From Aristolochia californica (Eukaryota > Streptophyta > Magnoliopsida > Piperales > Aristolochiaceae), in NCBI GenBank assembly GCA_029961685.1, contig JARWKL010000010.1, positions 18,993,931 to 19,057,930 of the forward strand: a stretch of 64,000 nucleotides of DNA, given 5' to 3'. Below are positions 37,481 through 49,783 of this stretch, piece by piece. A model generated the notes under the pieces. That model saw only the letters and a program-made list of their open reading frames with translations, made no database searches and was not told the origin of the DNA. Position 1 is the stretch's first letter; every line of letters begins with the position of its first letter. The translations under genes and the position numbers were made by a program.

Positions 37481-39470
37481 TGGCATGCATATCCACCACA
37501 TTTAAAACATTTTAGGATTAGTTAAAAGTCTCTTTCTTGTAAAATTCCACCGTGCTATTAGGGGTTGTACTTGTGGAATTTCCCAAACATGGACAACAAA
37601 AATTTGGAGTTCATTCTGGGTGCGTCAAATAATATTCTTTACTTACATTTATTATAGATTTCAAATTTTTTGCATACATAAACTATAAATTTTTATTTTC
37701 TTGTGATCTTTTTGCCTTATATCTTTATTTTTAAGAGAAAAATGGGTAAGTGAAAACTCAAGTTTGGATTTGAAAGAAATAAAATATCCGAATTGGAATA
37801 CACAAATACTGAGAAAGATAATTCCAAAAAGTGTCGGTGATTTTTAAGGATAGGTAAAAACTGGGTGATTTGGCTCAGGTAAATATCAAACTACACGTTA
37901 ACTTGAGAATTTAATTTTTTCAACTCCTTGAAATTTTTGGATCATTAGGTCATTTGCATCTTCAACATGTTTCTGGCATGCATATCCACCACATTTAAAG
38001 CATGTTAGGATCAGATACAAGTCACTTTCTTATTAAATTCCAACAAGCTATTAGGGGTTGTACTAGTGCAATTTCCCAAACATGGATAACAATACTTTGG
38101 CGTTCATTTTTAGTGCGTGAAATAATTTTCTTCACTTACATTTATTATAGTTTCAAATTTTTTTTCATACATAAACTCTAAAATTTTCATTTTGTTGTGA
38201 TCTATTTGCCTTGTATCTTTTTTGTTTACCAGAAAAATGGGAGAGTGAAAACTCAATTTTGGATTTGAAAAAAAATTGAACATCCATAATGGAAATGCAC
38301 TAATTCTGAGAGAGATTATTGCAAAAAGTATCTGTGATTTTTAAGGAAAGGCAAAAACTGGGTGATTTGGCTCTAGTAAATATCCAACCACACGTTAACT
38401 TGAGAATGAAATTTTTTCTACTCCATGAAATTTTTGGATCATTAGGTCATTTGCATCTTCAACATGTTTCTGGCATACATATCTACCACATTTAAAACAT
38501 GTTAGGACCAGTGAGAAGTCTCTTTCTTATAAAATTGCACCAAGCTAATTGGGGTTGTACAAGTGGAATTTCCCAAACATAGATAACAAAACTTTGGAGT
38601 TCATTTTTAGTGCATGAAATAATTTTCTTCTCTTACATTTATTATAGTTTGAAAATTTTTTTGCATACATAAACTCTAAAATTTTCATTTTGTTGTGATC
38701 TATTTGCCTTATATTGTTTTTGGTTACGAGAAAAATGGGAGAGTGAAAACTCAAGTTTGGATTTGAAAAAAAATTGAACATCCAATATGGAAATGCACAA
38801 ATGCTGAGAGAGATAATTCAAAAAAGTATGTGTAATTTTTAAGGATAGGCAAAATGTGGGTTGTTTGGCTCTGGTAAATATCCCAATCACACGTTAACAT
38901 GAGAATTTAATTTTTTTCTACTCCATGAAATTTTTGGTTCACTAGGTCATTTCCATCTTCAAGATGTGTCTAGCATGCATATCCACCACATTTAAAACAA
39001 GTTAGGATCAGTTAGAAGACTATTTCCTATAAAATTCCTCCAAGCTATTAGGGGTTGTATAAGTGGAATTTCCCAAACATGGATAACAAAACTTTGGAGT
39101 TCATTTTTAGTGCGTGAAATAATTTTCTTCTCTTAGATTTATTATAGTTTTCAAAAAAAATTTTGCATACATAAACTCTAAAATTTTCATTTTGTTGTGA
39201 TCTATTTGCCTTATGTCTTTTTTGCTTATGAGAAAAATGGGAGAGTGAAAACTCAAGTTTGGATTGGAAAAAATGTTGAACATCCAAAATGGAAATGCAC
39301 AAATGCTGAGAGAGATAATTCCAAAAAGTATTTGTGATTTTTAAGCATAAGCAAAAAGTGGTTTGTTTGGCTTTGGTAAATATCCAACCACACCTTAACT
39401 TGATAATTTAATTTTTTTCTACTGCATGAAATTTTTGGATCATTAGCTCATTTGCATCTTCAACATGTTT
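37481..39470 (+). repeat. Diverged monomers with a C-D pair
   Basis: Units with landmarks 37510, 38003, 38500 and 39000. The first is C-like ('aatttggagttcattc', 'atgggtaagtg', 'tttgaaagaaat') and the second D-like ('gatacaagtc', 'aacaatactttgg'), the same order as in HOR-4 further on. No gene is present. Confidence 0.75.
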
Positions 39471-40960
39471 CTGGCGGTATATCCACCACATTTAAAACTT
39501 GTTAGGATCAGATAGAAGTCTCTTTCCTATAAAATTCCACCATGCTATCAGGAGTTGTATTAGTGGAATTTTCCAATCATGGAAAACATTGGAGTTCATT
39601 TTTAGTGTGTGAAATAATTTCCTTTACTTACATTTATTATAGTTTTCAAACTTTTTTGCATATATAAAATCTAAAATTTTCATTTTGTTGTCATCTAATT
39701 GCCTTATATCTTTTTTTATTACGAGAAAAATGGGAGAGTGAAAACTCAAGTTTGGATTTGAAAAAAAATTGAACATCCAAAATGGAAATGCACAAATGCT
39801 GAGAGAGATAATTCCAAAAATTATTTATGATTTTTAAGGATAGGTAAAAAGTGAGTTGTTTGGCTGTGGTAAATATCCAACCACACGTTAACTTGAGAAT
39901 TTAATTTTTTCTTCTCCTTCAATTTTTTGGATCATTAAGTCATTTGCATCTTCAACATGTTTCTGGCACCCATATCCACCACATTTAAAACAAGACTCTT
40001 TCTTTTAAAATTCCACCATGCTATTTGGGGTTGAACAAGTGGAATTTCCCAAACAGGGATAACAAAACTTTGGAGTTCATTTTTAGTGCACGAAATAATT
40101 TTCTTCACTTACATTAATTATAGTTTTGAATTTTTTTTGCATACAAAACTCTAAAATTTTCATTTTGTTGGGATCTATTTTCCTTATGTCTTCTTTGTTT
40201 ATGAGAAAAATGGGAGAGTGAAAACTCAAATTTGGATTTGAAAACAAATTGAACATCCAAAATGGAAATGTACAAATGCTGAGAGAGATAATTCCAAAAA
40301 GTATCTATGATTTTTAAGGAAAAGAAAAAAGTGGGTTGTTTGGCTCTGGTAAATATCCAACTACAGGTTTACTTGATAATTTAATTTTTTCTACTCCTTG
40401 AAATTTTTGGATCATTAGGTCATTTGCATCTTCAACATGTTCTTGGCGTGCATATCCACCACATTTAAAACATGTTACGTTCAGTTAGAAGTCTCTTTCT
40501 TATAAAATTCCACCAAGCTATTAGGGGTTGTACTATTGGAATTTCCCAAACATGGATAACAAAACTTTGGAGTTCATTTTTAATGCGTGAAATAATTTTC
40601 TTGACTTACATTTATTATAGTTTTCAAATTTTTTTGCATACATAAACTATAAAATATTCATTTTGTTAAGATCTTTTTGCCTTAATTCGTTTTTGTTTCG
40701 GAGAAAAATGGGAGAGTGAAAACTGAAGTTTGGATTTGAAAAAAAACATGAACATCCATAATGGAAATGCACAAATGCTGAGAGAGATAATTCCAAAAAG
40801 TATCTGTGATTTTTAAGGATAGGCAAAAAGCAGGTGATTTGGCTCTGGTAAAATATCCAAGCACACGTTAACTTGAGAATTTAATTTTTTCTACTCCTTG
40901 AAGTTTTTGGATCGCTAGGTCCTTTGCATCTTCAACATGTTTTTGGCATGCATATCCACC
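39471..40960 (+). repeat. 3-unit segment, copy 2
   Basis: Units at 39500, about 39993 and 40473, corresponding to 36020, 36518 and 37015 at offsets of 3480, about 3475 and 3458 bp. The middle unit has lost about 17 bp at 39994 ('aaaacaag' straight to 'actctttc'). The third ends in 'gttaagatctttttgcc', a variant of the 'gacatc' tail. Confidence 0.75.
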
Positions 40961-41200
40961 ACATTTAAAACATGTTAGGATCAGTTACAAGCCTCTTTCT
41001 AATAAAATTCCACCAAGCTATTAGGGGTTGTACTAGTGGCATTTCCCAAACATGGATAACAAAATCGAGGAGTTCATTTTTAGTGCATGAAAAAAAAAAT
41101 TTCACTAACATTTATTATAGTTTTCAAATTTTTTTGCATACATAAACTCTAAAATTTTCATATTGTTGAGATCTTTTTGCCTTAATTCGTTTTTTTTTTC
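40961..41200 (+). repeat. Single diverged monomer head
   Basis: Head of the unit with landmark 40973, linking the 3-unit segment to HOR-4. Its tail is of the 'tgttgagatcttt' class. Nothing else is seen here. Confidence 0.75.
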
Positions 41201-43195
41201 CGAGAAAAATAGAAGTGTGAAAACTGAAGTTTGGATTAGAAAAAAATTGAACATCCAAAATGGAAATGCACAAAATCTGAGAGTGATAATTCCAAAAAGT
41301 ATCTGTGATTTTTAAGAATAGGCAAAAATTGGGTGATTTGGCTCTGGTAAATATCCAACCACACGATAACTTGAGAATTTAATTTTTTCTACACAAAATT
41401 TTTGGATCATTAGGTCATTTGCATCTTCAACATATTTCTGGCATGCATATCCACCACATTTAAAACATGTTAGGATCAGTTAGAAGTCTCTTTCCTTTAC
41501 AATTCCACCAAGCTATTAGGGGGTTTATTAGTGGAATTTCCCAAACATGTATAACAAAACTTTGGAGTTCATTTTTAGTGCTTGAAATAATTTTCTTCAC
41601 TTAAATTTATTACTGTTTTCAAATTTTTTTGCCTACAAAAACTCTAAATTTTTCATTTTTTTGTGATCTATTTGGCTTATGTCTTTTCTCCTTACGAGAA
41701 AAATGGGAGAGTGAAAATTCAAGATTGGATTTGAAAAAAAATTGAACATCCAAAATGGAAATGCACAAATGCTGAGAGAGATAATTCCAAAAAGTTTTTG
41801 TGATGTTTAAGCATAGGCAAAAAGTGGGTTGTTTGGCTCTAGTAAATATCCAACCACACGTTAACTTGAGAATTTTATTTTTTCTTCTCCTTGAAATTTT
41901 TCTATTATTAGGTCATTTGCATCTTCAACATGTTTCTGGCATGCATATCCCCAACATTTAAAACATGTTAGGATCAGTTAGAAGTCACTTTCCTATAAAA
42001 TTCTACCAAGCTAATAGGGACTGTACTAGTGGAATTTTCCAAATATGGATAACGAAACTTTGGAGTACATTTCTTGTGGGTGTAATAATTTTCTTCACTT
42101 ACATTTATTTTAGGTTTCTATTTTTTTTTTTGGATACATCAACTCTAAAATTTTCATTTTTTTGTGATCTATTTGCCTTATATCTCTTTTGTTTATAAGA
42201 AAAATAGGAGAGTGAAAACTCAAGTTTGGATTTGAAAAAAAATTGAACATCCAAAATGGAAATGCACAAATGCTGAGAAAGATAATTCCAAAAAGTATCT
42301 GTGATTTTTATGAATAGGCAAAAAGTGGGTTGTTTGGCTCTTGTTAATATCCAACCACATGTTAACTTGAGAATTTAATTTTTTCTACTCCTTGAAATTT
42401 TTGGATCATTAGGTCATTTGCATCTTCAACATGTTTTTGGCATGCATATCCCCCACATTTAAAACATTTTAGGATCATTTTGAAGTATGTTTCTAATAAA
42501 ATTCCTCCAAGCTATTAGGGGTAGTACTAGTAGAATTTCCCAAACCTGGATAACAAAAAGTTGGAGTTCATTTTGAGTGCGTGAAATAATTTTCTTCACT
42601 TAGATTTATTATCTTTTTTAAATTCTTTTGGATACATAAACTCTAAAATTTTCATTTTGTTGTGATCGTTTTGCCTTATATCTTTTTTGTTTAAGAGAAA
42701 AATGGGTGAGTGAAAACTCAAGTTTGGATTTGAAAGAAATTCAACATCCAAAATGGAATGCAAAAATGCTGAGAGAGATAATTCCAAAAAGTATCTGTGA
42801 TTTTTAAGGAGAGGCAAAAACTGGGTGATTTGGCTCTGTTAAATATCAGAGCACACGTTGACTTGAGAATTTAATTTTTTCAACTCCTTGAAATTTTTGG
42901 ATCATTAGGTCATTTCAATCTTCAACATGTTTCTGGCATGCATATCCACCACATTTAAAACATGTTAGGATCAATTACAAGTCTCTTTCATATAAAATTC
43001 CACAAAGCTATTAAGGGTTGTACTAGTGGAATTTCCCAAACTTGGATAACAATACTTTGGAGTTCATTTTTAATGCGTGAAATAATTTTCTTCACTTACA
43101 TTTATTATAGTTTTCTAATTTTTTGCATACATAAACTCTGAAATTTTCATTTTGTTGTGATCTATTGTCCTTATATCTTTTTTGTTTACGAGAAA
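41201..43195 (+). repeat. 4-unit higher-order repeat HOR-4 (ABCD), copy 1
   Basis: Units with landmarks 41468 (A: 'cctttacaattcc', 'tattagtgg', tail 'cttatgtctttt' and 'gtgatgtttaagc'), 41966 (B: 'cctataaaattctacc', 'ggaattttcc', 'gtacatttcttgtgggtg'), 42467 (C: 'gttggagttcattttgag', 'gggtgagtg', 'tttgaaagaaat', 'ggagaggcaaaaactggg') and 42963 (D: 'attacaagtc', 'aacaatactttgg'). The order repeats next door. Confidence 0.9.
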
Positions 43196-45100
43196 AATGG
43201 GAGAGTGAAAACTGAAGTTTGGATTTGAAAAAAAATTGAACAACCAAAATGGAAATGCACAAATACGGAGAGAGATAATTCCAAAAAGTATCTATGATTT
43301 TTAATAAAAGCCAAAAACTGGGTGATTTGGCTCTAGTAATTATCCAACCACACGATAAATTGAAAATTTAATTTTTTCTACTCCAAATTTTTGGATCATT
43401 ACGTCATTTGCATCTTCAACATATTTCTGGCATGCATGTCCACCACATTTAAAACATGTTAGGATCAGTTAGAAGTCTCTTTCCTTTACAATTCCACCAA
43501 GCTATTAGGGGTTGTATTAGTGGAATTTCCCAAACATGGATAACAAAACTTTGGAGTTCATTTTTAGTGCTTGAAATAGTTTTCTTCACTTAAATTTATT
43601 ACTATTTTCAATTTTCTTTGCATACATAAACTCTAAATTTTTCATTTTGTTTTGATCTATTTGCCTTATGTCTTTTTTGCTTATGAGAAAAATGGGAGAG
43701 TGAAAACTGAAGTTTGGATTTGAAAAAAAATTGAACATCCAAAATGGAAATGCACAAATGCTGAGAGAGATAATTCCAAAACATTTTTGTGATGTTTAGG
43801 CATAGGCAAAAAGTGGGTTGTTTGGCTCTGGTAAATATCCAACCACACGTTAACTTGAGAATTTTATTTTTTCTACTCCTTGAAATTTTTGGATCATTAG
43901 ATCATTTGCATCTTCAACTTGTTTATGGCATGCATATCCCCTACAGTTAAAACATGTTAGGATCAGTTAGAAGTCTCTTTCCTATAAAATTCTACCAAGC
44001 TATTAGGGATTGTACTAGTGGAATTTTCCAAACTTGGATAACAAAACTTTGGAGTACATTTTTCGTGGGTGTAATAATTTTCTTCACTTTCATTTATTAT
44101 AGTTTTCAATTTTTTTTACATACATAAACTCTAAAATTTTCATTTTGTTGTGATCTATTTGCCTTATATCTTATTTCTTTTACTAGAAAAACTGGACAGT
44201 GAAAACTCAAGTTTGGATTTGAAAAAAAAATTGAACAACTAAAATGGAAATGCACAAATGCTAAGAGAGATAATTCCAAAAAGTGCATGTGATTTTTATG
44301 AATAGGCAAAAAGTGGGTTGTTTTGCTCTGGTAAATATCCAACCACACGTTAACTTGAAAATTTAATTTTTTCTACTCCTTAAAATTTTTGGATGATTAG
44401 GTCATTTGCATCTTCATCATGTTTTTGGCATGCATATACACCACATTTAAAACATTTTAAGATCAGTTTGAAGTCTGTTTCTTATAAAATTCAACCAAGC
44501 TATTAGGGGTTGTTCTGGTAGAATTTCCCAAACATGGATAACAAAAATTTGGAGATCATTTTGAGTGCGTGAAATAATTTTCTTCACTTACATTTATTAT
44601 ATTTTTCAAATTTTTTTGCATACATAAACTCTAAAATTTTCATTTTGTTGTTATCTTTTTGCCATATTTCTTTTTTGTTTATGAGAAAAATGGGTGAGTG
44701 AAAACTCAAGTTTGGATTTGAAAGAAAATGAACATCCAAAATGAAATGAACGAATGCTGAGAGAGATAATTCCAAAAAGTATCTGTGATTTTTAAGGAGA
44801 GGCAAAAACTGGGTGATTTGGCTCTGTTAAATATCCAAGCACACGTTAACTTGAGAATTTAATTTTTTCAACTCTTTGAAATTTTTGGATCATTAGGTCA
44901 TTTGCATCTTCAACATGATTCTGGCATGCATATTCACCACATTTAAAACGTGTTAGGATCAGTTACAAGTCTCTTTCTTATAAAATTCCACCAAGCTATT
45001 AGGGGTTGTACTAGCGAAATTTCCCATACATGGATAACAATACTTTGGTGTTCATTTTTAGTGTGTGAAATAATTTTCTTCTCTTATATTTATTAAAGTT
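43196..45100 (+). repeat. 4-unit higher-order repeat HOR-4 (ABCD), copy 2
   Basis: Units with landmarks 43457 (A), 43955 (B), 44455 (C) and 44951 (D), offset from copy 1 by 1989, 1989, 1988 and 1988 bp. The marks match unit by unit, for example 'ctctgttaaatat' with 'agcacacgtt' after C in both. The D unit changes to an A-type tail at about 45060-45130, where the copy ends. Confidence 0.9.
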
Positions 45101-46890
45101 TTCAAATTTTTTTGCATATATAAGCTTTAAATTTTTCATTTTGATGGAATCTATTTGCCTTATGTCTTTTTTTCTTTCAAGAAAAATGGGAGAGTGAAAA
45201 CAGAAGTTTGGATTTGAAAAAAAATTGAACATCCAAAATGGAAATGCACAAATGCTGAGAGAGATAATTCCAAAAAGTTTTTGTGATGTTTAAGCCTTGG
45301 CAAAAAGTGGGTTGTTTGGCTCTGGAAAATATCCAACTACAGGTTAACTTCAGAATTTTATTTTTTCTTCTCCTTGAAATTTTTGGATCATTAGGTCATT
45401 TGCATCTTCAACATGTTTCTGGCATGCATATCCCCCACATTTAAAACATGTTAGGATCAATTAGAAGTCGCTTTCCTATAAAATATTCCAAGCTAATAGG
45501 GATTGTACTAGTGGAATTTTCCAAACATGGATAACAAAACTTTGGAGTACATTTTTAGTGGGTGTAATAATTTTCTTCACTAACATTTATTATAGTTTTC
45601 AATTTTTTTTGCATACAAAAACTCTAAAATTTTCATTTTGTTGTGATCTATTTGCCTTATATCTTTTTTGTTTACGGGAAAAAAGGGAGAGCGAAAAGTG
45701 AAGTTTGGATTTGAAAAAAAATCGAACATCCAAAACAGAAATGCAAAAATGCTGAGAGAGATAAATCCAAAAAGTATCTGTGATTTTTAAGAATAGGGAA
45801 AAACTTTGTCATTTGGCTCTGGTAAATATCCAACCACACGATAACTTGAGAATTTAATTTTTTCTACTCCTTGAAATTTTTGGACCATTAGGTCATTTGT
45901 ATCTTGAACATGTTTCTAGCATGCATATCCACCACATTTAAAACATGTTAGGATCAGTTACAAGTCTCATTCTTATAAAATTCCACCAAGCTATTAGGGG
46001 TTGTACTAGTGGAATTTCCCAAACATGGATAACAATACTTTGGAGTTCATTTTTAGTGGGTGAAATAATTTTCTTCTCTTACATTTATTATAGTTTTCAA
46101 ATTTTTTTGCATACATAAACTCTAAATGTTTCATTTTGTTGTGATCTATTTGCCTTATGTCTTTTTTTCTTAAGAGATGAATGGGAGAGTGAAAACAGAA
46201 GTTTGGATTTGAAAAAAAATTGAACATCCAAAATGGAAATGTACAAATGCTGAGAGAGATTTCCAAAAAGTTTTTGTGATATTTAAGCATAGGCAAAAAG
46301 TGGGTTGTTTGGCTCTGGTAAATATCCAACCACACGTTAACTTGAGAATTTTATTTTTTCTTCTCCTTGAAATTTTTGGATCATTAGGTCATTTGCATCT
46401 TCAACATGTTTCTAGCATGCATATCCCCCACATTTAAAACACGTTAGGATCAGTTAGAAGTCGTTTTCCTATAAAATTCTTCCAAGCTATTAGGGATTGT
46501 ACTAGTAGAATTTTCCGAACATGGATAACAAAACTTTGTAGTACATTTTTAGTGGGTGTAATAATTTCCTTCACTTACATTTTTTATAGTTTTCAATTTT
46601 TTTGGCATACATAAACTCTAAATTTTTCATTTTGTTGTGATCTATATGGCGTATATCTTTTTTGCTTAAGGGAAAAATGGAAGAGTCAAAACTCAAGTTT
46701 GGATTTGAAAGAAAATTGAACATCCAAAATGGAAATGCACAAATGCTGAGAGAGATAATTCCAAAAAGTATCTGTGATTTTTAAGAATAGGCAAAATCTG
46801 GGTGATTTGGCTCTGGTAAATATCCAACCTCACGATAACTTGAGAATTTAATTTTTTCTACTCCTTGAAATTTTTGGATCATTAGGTCAT
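44900..46890 (+). repeat. 2-unit higher-order repeat of hybrid D/A and B units
   Basis: Units 44951 and 45946 both have a D head ('ttacaagtct', 'aacaatactttgg', 'ttcttctctta') and an A tail ('cttatgtctttttttctt', 'gaaaacagaagtttgg', 'gtttttgtgat'). Units 45449 and 46442 that follow them are both type B ('agggattgtacta', 'gtacatttttagtgggtg'). Offsets are 995 and 993 bp. The hybrid looks like the product of an unequal exchange between D and A, later duplicated together with B. Confidence 0.85.
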
Positions 46891-49363
46891 TTGCATCTTC
46901 AACATGTTTCAGGCATGCTTATCCACCACATTTAAAACATGTTAGGATCAGTTAGAAGTCTCTTTTCTTTACAATTCCACCAAGCTATTAGGGGTTTTAT
47001 TAGTTGAATTTCCCAAACATGGATAACAAAACTTTGGACTTCATTTTTAGTGATTGAAATAATTTTCTTAACTTAAATTTATTACTGTTTTCAAATTTTT
47101 TTTGCATACAAATACTCTAAATTTTTCATTTTGTTGTGATCTATTTGCCTTATGTCTTTGTTGCTTACGAAAAAAATGGGAGAGTGAAAACTCGAGTTTG
47201 GATTTGAAAAAAAATTGAACATCCAAAATGGAAATGCAAAAATGGTGAGAGAGATAATTCCAAAAAGTATCGGTGATTTTTAAGAATAGCCAAAAACTGG
47301 GTGATTTGGCTCTGGTAAAAATCCAACCACACGATAACTTGAGAAACTACTTTTTTCAACTCCATGAAATTTTTTGATCATTAGGTCATTTGCATCTTCA
47401 ACATGTTTTTGGCATATCCACCACATTTAAAACATGTTAAGATCTATTAGAAGTCTCTTTCCTTTACAATTCCACCAAGCTATTAGGGGTCGTATTAGTG
47501 GAATTTCTCAAACATGGATAACAAAACTTTGGAGTTCATTTTTAGTGCTTGAAATAATTTTCTTCACTTAAATTTTATACAGTTTTCAAATTTTTCTGCA
47601 TACATAAACTCTAAATTTTTCATTTTGTTGTGATCTATTTGCCTTATGTCTTTTTTGCTTACGAGAAAAATGGGAGAGTGAAAACTCAAGTTTGGATTTG
47701 AAAAAAAATTGAACATCCAAAATGGAAATGCACAAATTCTGAGATAGATAATTCCAAAAAGTTTTTGTGATGTTTAAGCATAGGCAAAAAGTTGGTTGTT
47801 TGGCTCAAGTAAATATCCAACCACACGTTAACTTGATACTTTAATTTTTTCTCTTCCTTGAAATTTTTGGATCATTAGGTCATTTGCATCTTCAACATGT
47901 TTCTGGCATGCGTATCCCCCACATTTAAAACGTGTTAGGATCTGGTAGCAGTCTCTTTCCTATAAAATTCTTCCAAGCTATTAGGGATTGTACAAGTGGA
48001 ATTTTCCAAACATGGATAACAAAACTTTGGAGTACATTTTCAGTGAGTGTAAGAATTTTCTTCACTAACATTTATTATAGTTTTCAAATTTTTTTGCATA
48101 CATAAACTCTAAAATTTTCATTTTGTTCTGATCTATTTGCCTTATATCTTTTTTTTTTAACGAGAAAAAAGGGAGAGTGAAAACTGAAGTTTGGATTTTA
48201 AAAAAAATTGAACATCCATAATGGAAATGCACAAATTCTGAGAGAGATAATTCCAAAAATTATCTGTGATTTTTAAGAATAGGCAAAAACTGGGTGATTT
48301 GGCTCTGGTAAATATTCAACCCCACGATAACTTGAAAATTTAATTTTTTCTACTCCTTGAAATTTTTGGATCATTAGGTCATTTGCATCTTCAACATGTT
48401 TCTGGCATGCATATCCACCACATTTAAAACATGTTAGGATCAGTTAGAAGTCTCTTTCCTTTACAATTCCACCAAGCTATTAGGGGTTGTATTAGTTGAA
48501 TTTCCCAAACATGGACAACAAAACTTTGGAGTTCATTTTTAGTGCTTGAAATAATTTTCTTCACTTAAATTTATTACTATTTTCAAGTTTTTTTGCATAC
48601 ATAAACTCTAAATTTTTCTTTTTGTTGTGATCTATTTGCCTTATGTCTTTTTTTCTTACAAGAAAAATGGGAGAGTGAAAACTCAAGTTTGGATTTGAAG
48701 AAGAATTGAACATCCAAAATAGAAATGCACAAATGCTGAGAGAGATAATTCCAAAAAGTATCTGTGATTTTTAAGAATAGGCAAAAACTGGGTTGTTTGG
48801 CTCTGGTAAATATCCAACCACACGAGAACTTGAGAATTTAATTTTTTCTACTCCATGAAATTTTTTTATCATTAGGTCATTTGCATCTTCAACATGTTTC
48901 TGGCATGCATATCCACCACATTTAAAACATGTTAGAATCAGTTACAAGTCTCCTTCTTATAAAATTTCACCAAGCTATTAGGTTGTACTAGTGGAATTTC
49001 CAAAACATGGATAACAATACTTTGGAGTTCATTTTTAGTGCGCAAAATAATTTTCTTCACTTACATTTATTATAGTTTTCAATTTTTTTTGCATACATAA
49101 ACTCTAAAATTTTCATTTTTTTTTTATCTATTTGCCTTATATTTTTTTTGGTTACGAGAAAAATAGGAGAGTGAAAACTGAAGTTTGGATTTGAAAAAAA
49201 ATTGAACATCCATAATGGAAATGAACAAATGCTGAGAGAGAAAATGCCGAAAAGTATCTGTGATTTTTAAGGATAGGCAAACACTTTGTGATTTGGCTCT
49301 GGTAAATATCCAACCACACGTTAATTTGAGAATTTTAATTTTTGCTACTCTTTGAAATTTTTG
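46891..49363 (+). repeat. Mixed A, B and D type monomers
   Basis: Units with landmarks 46940 (A), 47435 (A), 47933 (B), 48432 (A) and 48930 (D-like). The types of HOR-4 occur here out of register. Many tails have 'cacgataacttg' in place of 'cacgttaacttg', a variant concentrated in 41-54 kb. The unit at 47435 lacks five bases of the central CATG cluster ('ggcatatcc'). No gene is present. Confidence 0.8.
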
Positions 49364-49387
49364 GATCATTAGGTCATTTGCATCTTC

Positions 49388-49430
49388 AACATGTTTCTGG
49401 CATGCATATCCACCACATTTAAAACATGTT
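49388..49430. other. CATG palindrome cluster of the monomer
   Basis: Within 43 bp the unit carries AACATGTTT, then GCATGCAT, then AAAACATGTT. The first and last are inverted copies of each other around the central GCATGC palindrome, so the block is a rough dyad. It is among the better conserved parts of the monomer and is seen in most units, for example around 6720-6750, 28028-28068 and 61310-61350. Common variants change the last arm to ACATTTT or ACATGTTATG. Binding by a protein is an inference only. Confidence 0.7.
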
Positions 49431-49485
49431 AGGATCAATTAGAAGTCTCTTTCTTATAAAATTGCAACAAGCTAATAGGGGTTGT

Positions 49486-49501
49486 ACTAGTGGAATTTCC
49501 C
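49486..49501. other. ACTAGT + GGAATTTCCC motif of the monomer
   Basis: ACTAGT (49486-49491) is followed without a gap by GGAATTTCCC (49492-49501). The pair recurs in a large share of units, for example near 6310, 25650, 45010 and 63390. Frequent variants are a TATTAGT first half and GGAATTTTCC second half. The second half fits the animal NF-kappaB site pattern GGRNNNYYCC, but this could be chance fixed by the repeat and has no meaning if the host is a plant. Confidence 0.6.
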
Positions 49502-49783
49502 AATCATGGATAACAAAACTTTGGAGTTCATTTTTAGTGCGTGAAATAATTTTCTTCACTTACATTTATTATAGTTTTCAAATTTTTTTGGCATACATAA
49601 ACTCTAACATTTTCATTTGGTTGTGATCTATTTGCGATATAACTTTTTTGTTTATGAGAAAAATGGGAGAGGGAAAACTCAAGTTTGGATTTGAAAAAAA
49701 ATTGAAGATCCAAAATCGAAAAGCGCAAATGCTAAGAAATATAAATCCAAAAAGTATCTGAGAGTTTTAAGTATAGGAAAAAA

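Noticed and set aside
46006..46335. Minus-strand open frame of 109 codons, with many similar frames of 60-110 codons over the window (e.g. 61407-61739, 29402-29725)
   Set aside because: They are the same stop-poor part of the monomer read in the same or neighbouring frames. Frames shift and break with each small indel between units, starts and stops are not conserved, and composition is that of AT-rich repeat. Nothing suggests protein selection.
49388..49405. p53-like response element in AACATGTTTC followed by GGCATGCAT
   Set aside because: The two half-sites break the RRRCWWGYYY rule at flanking positions; the resemblance comes from CATG palindromes.
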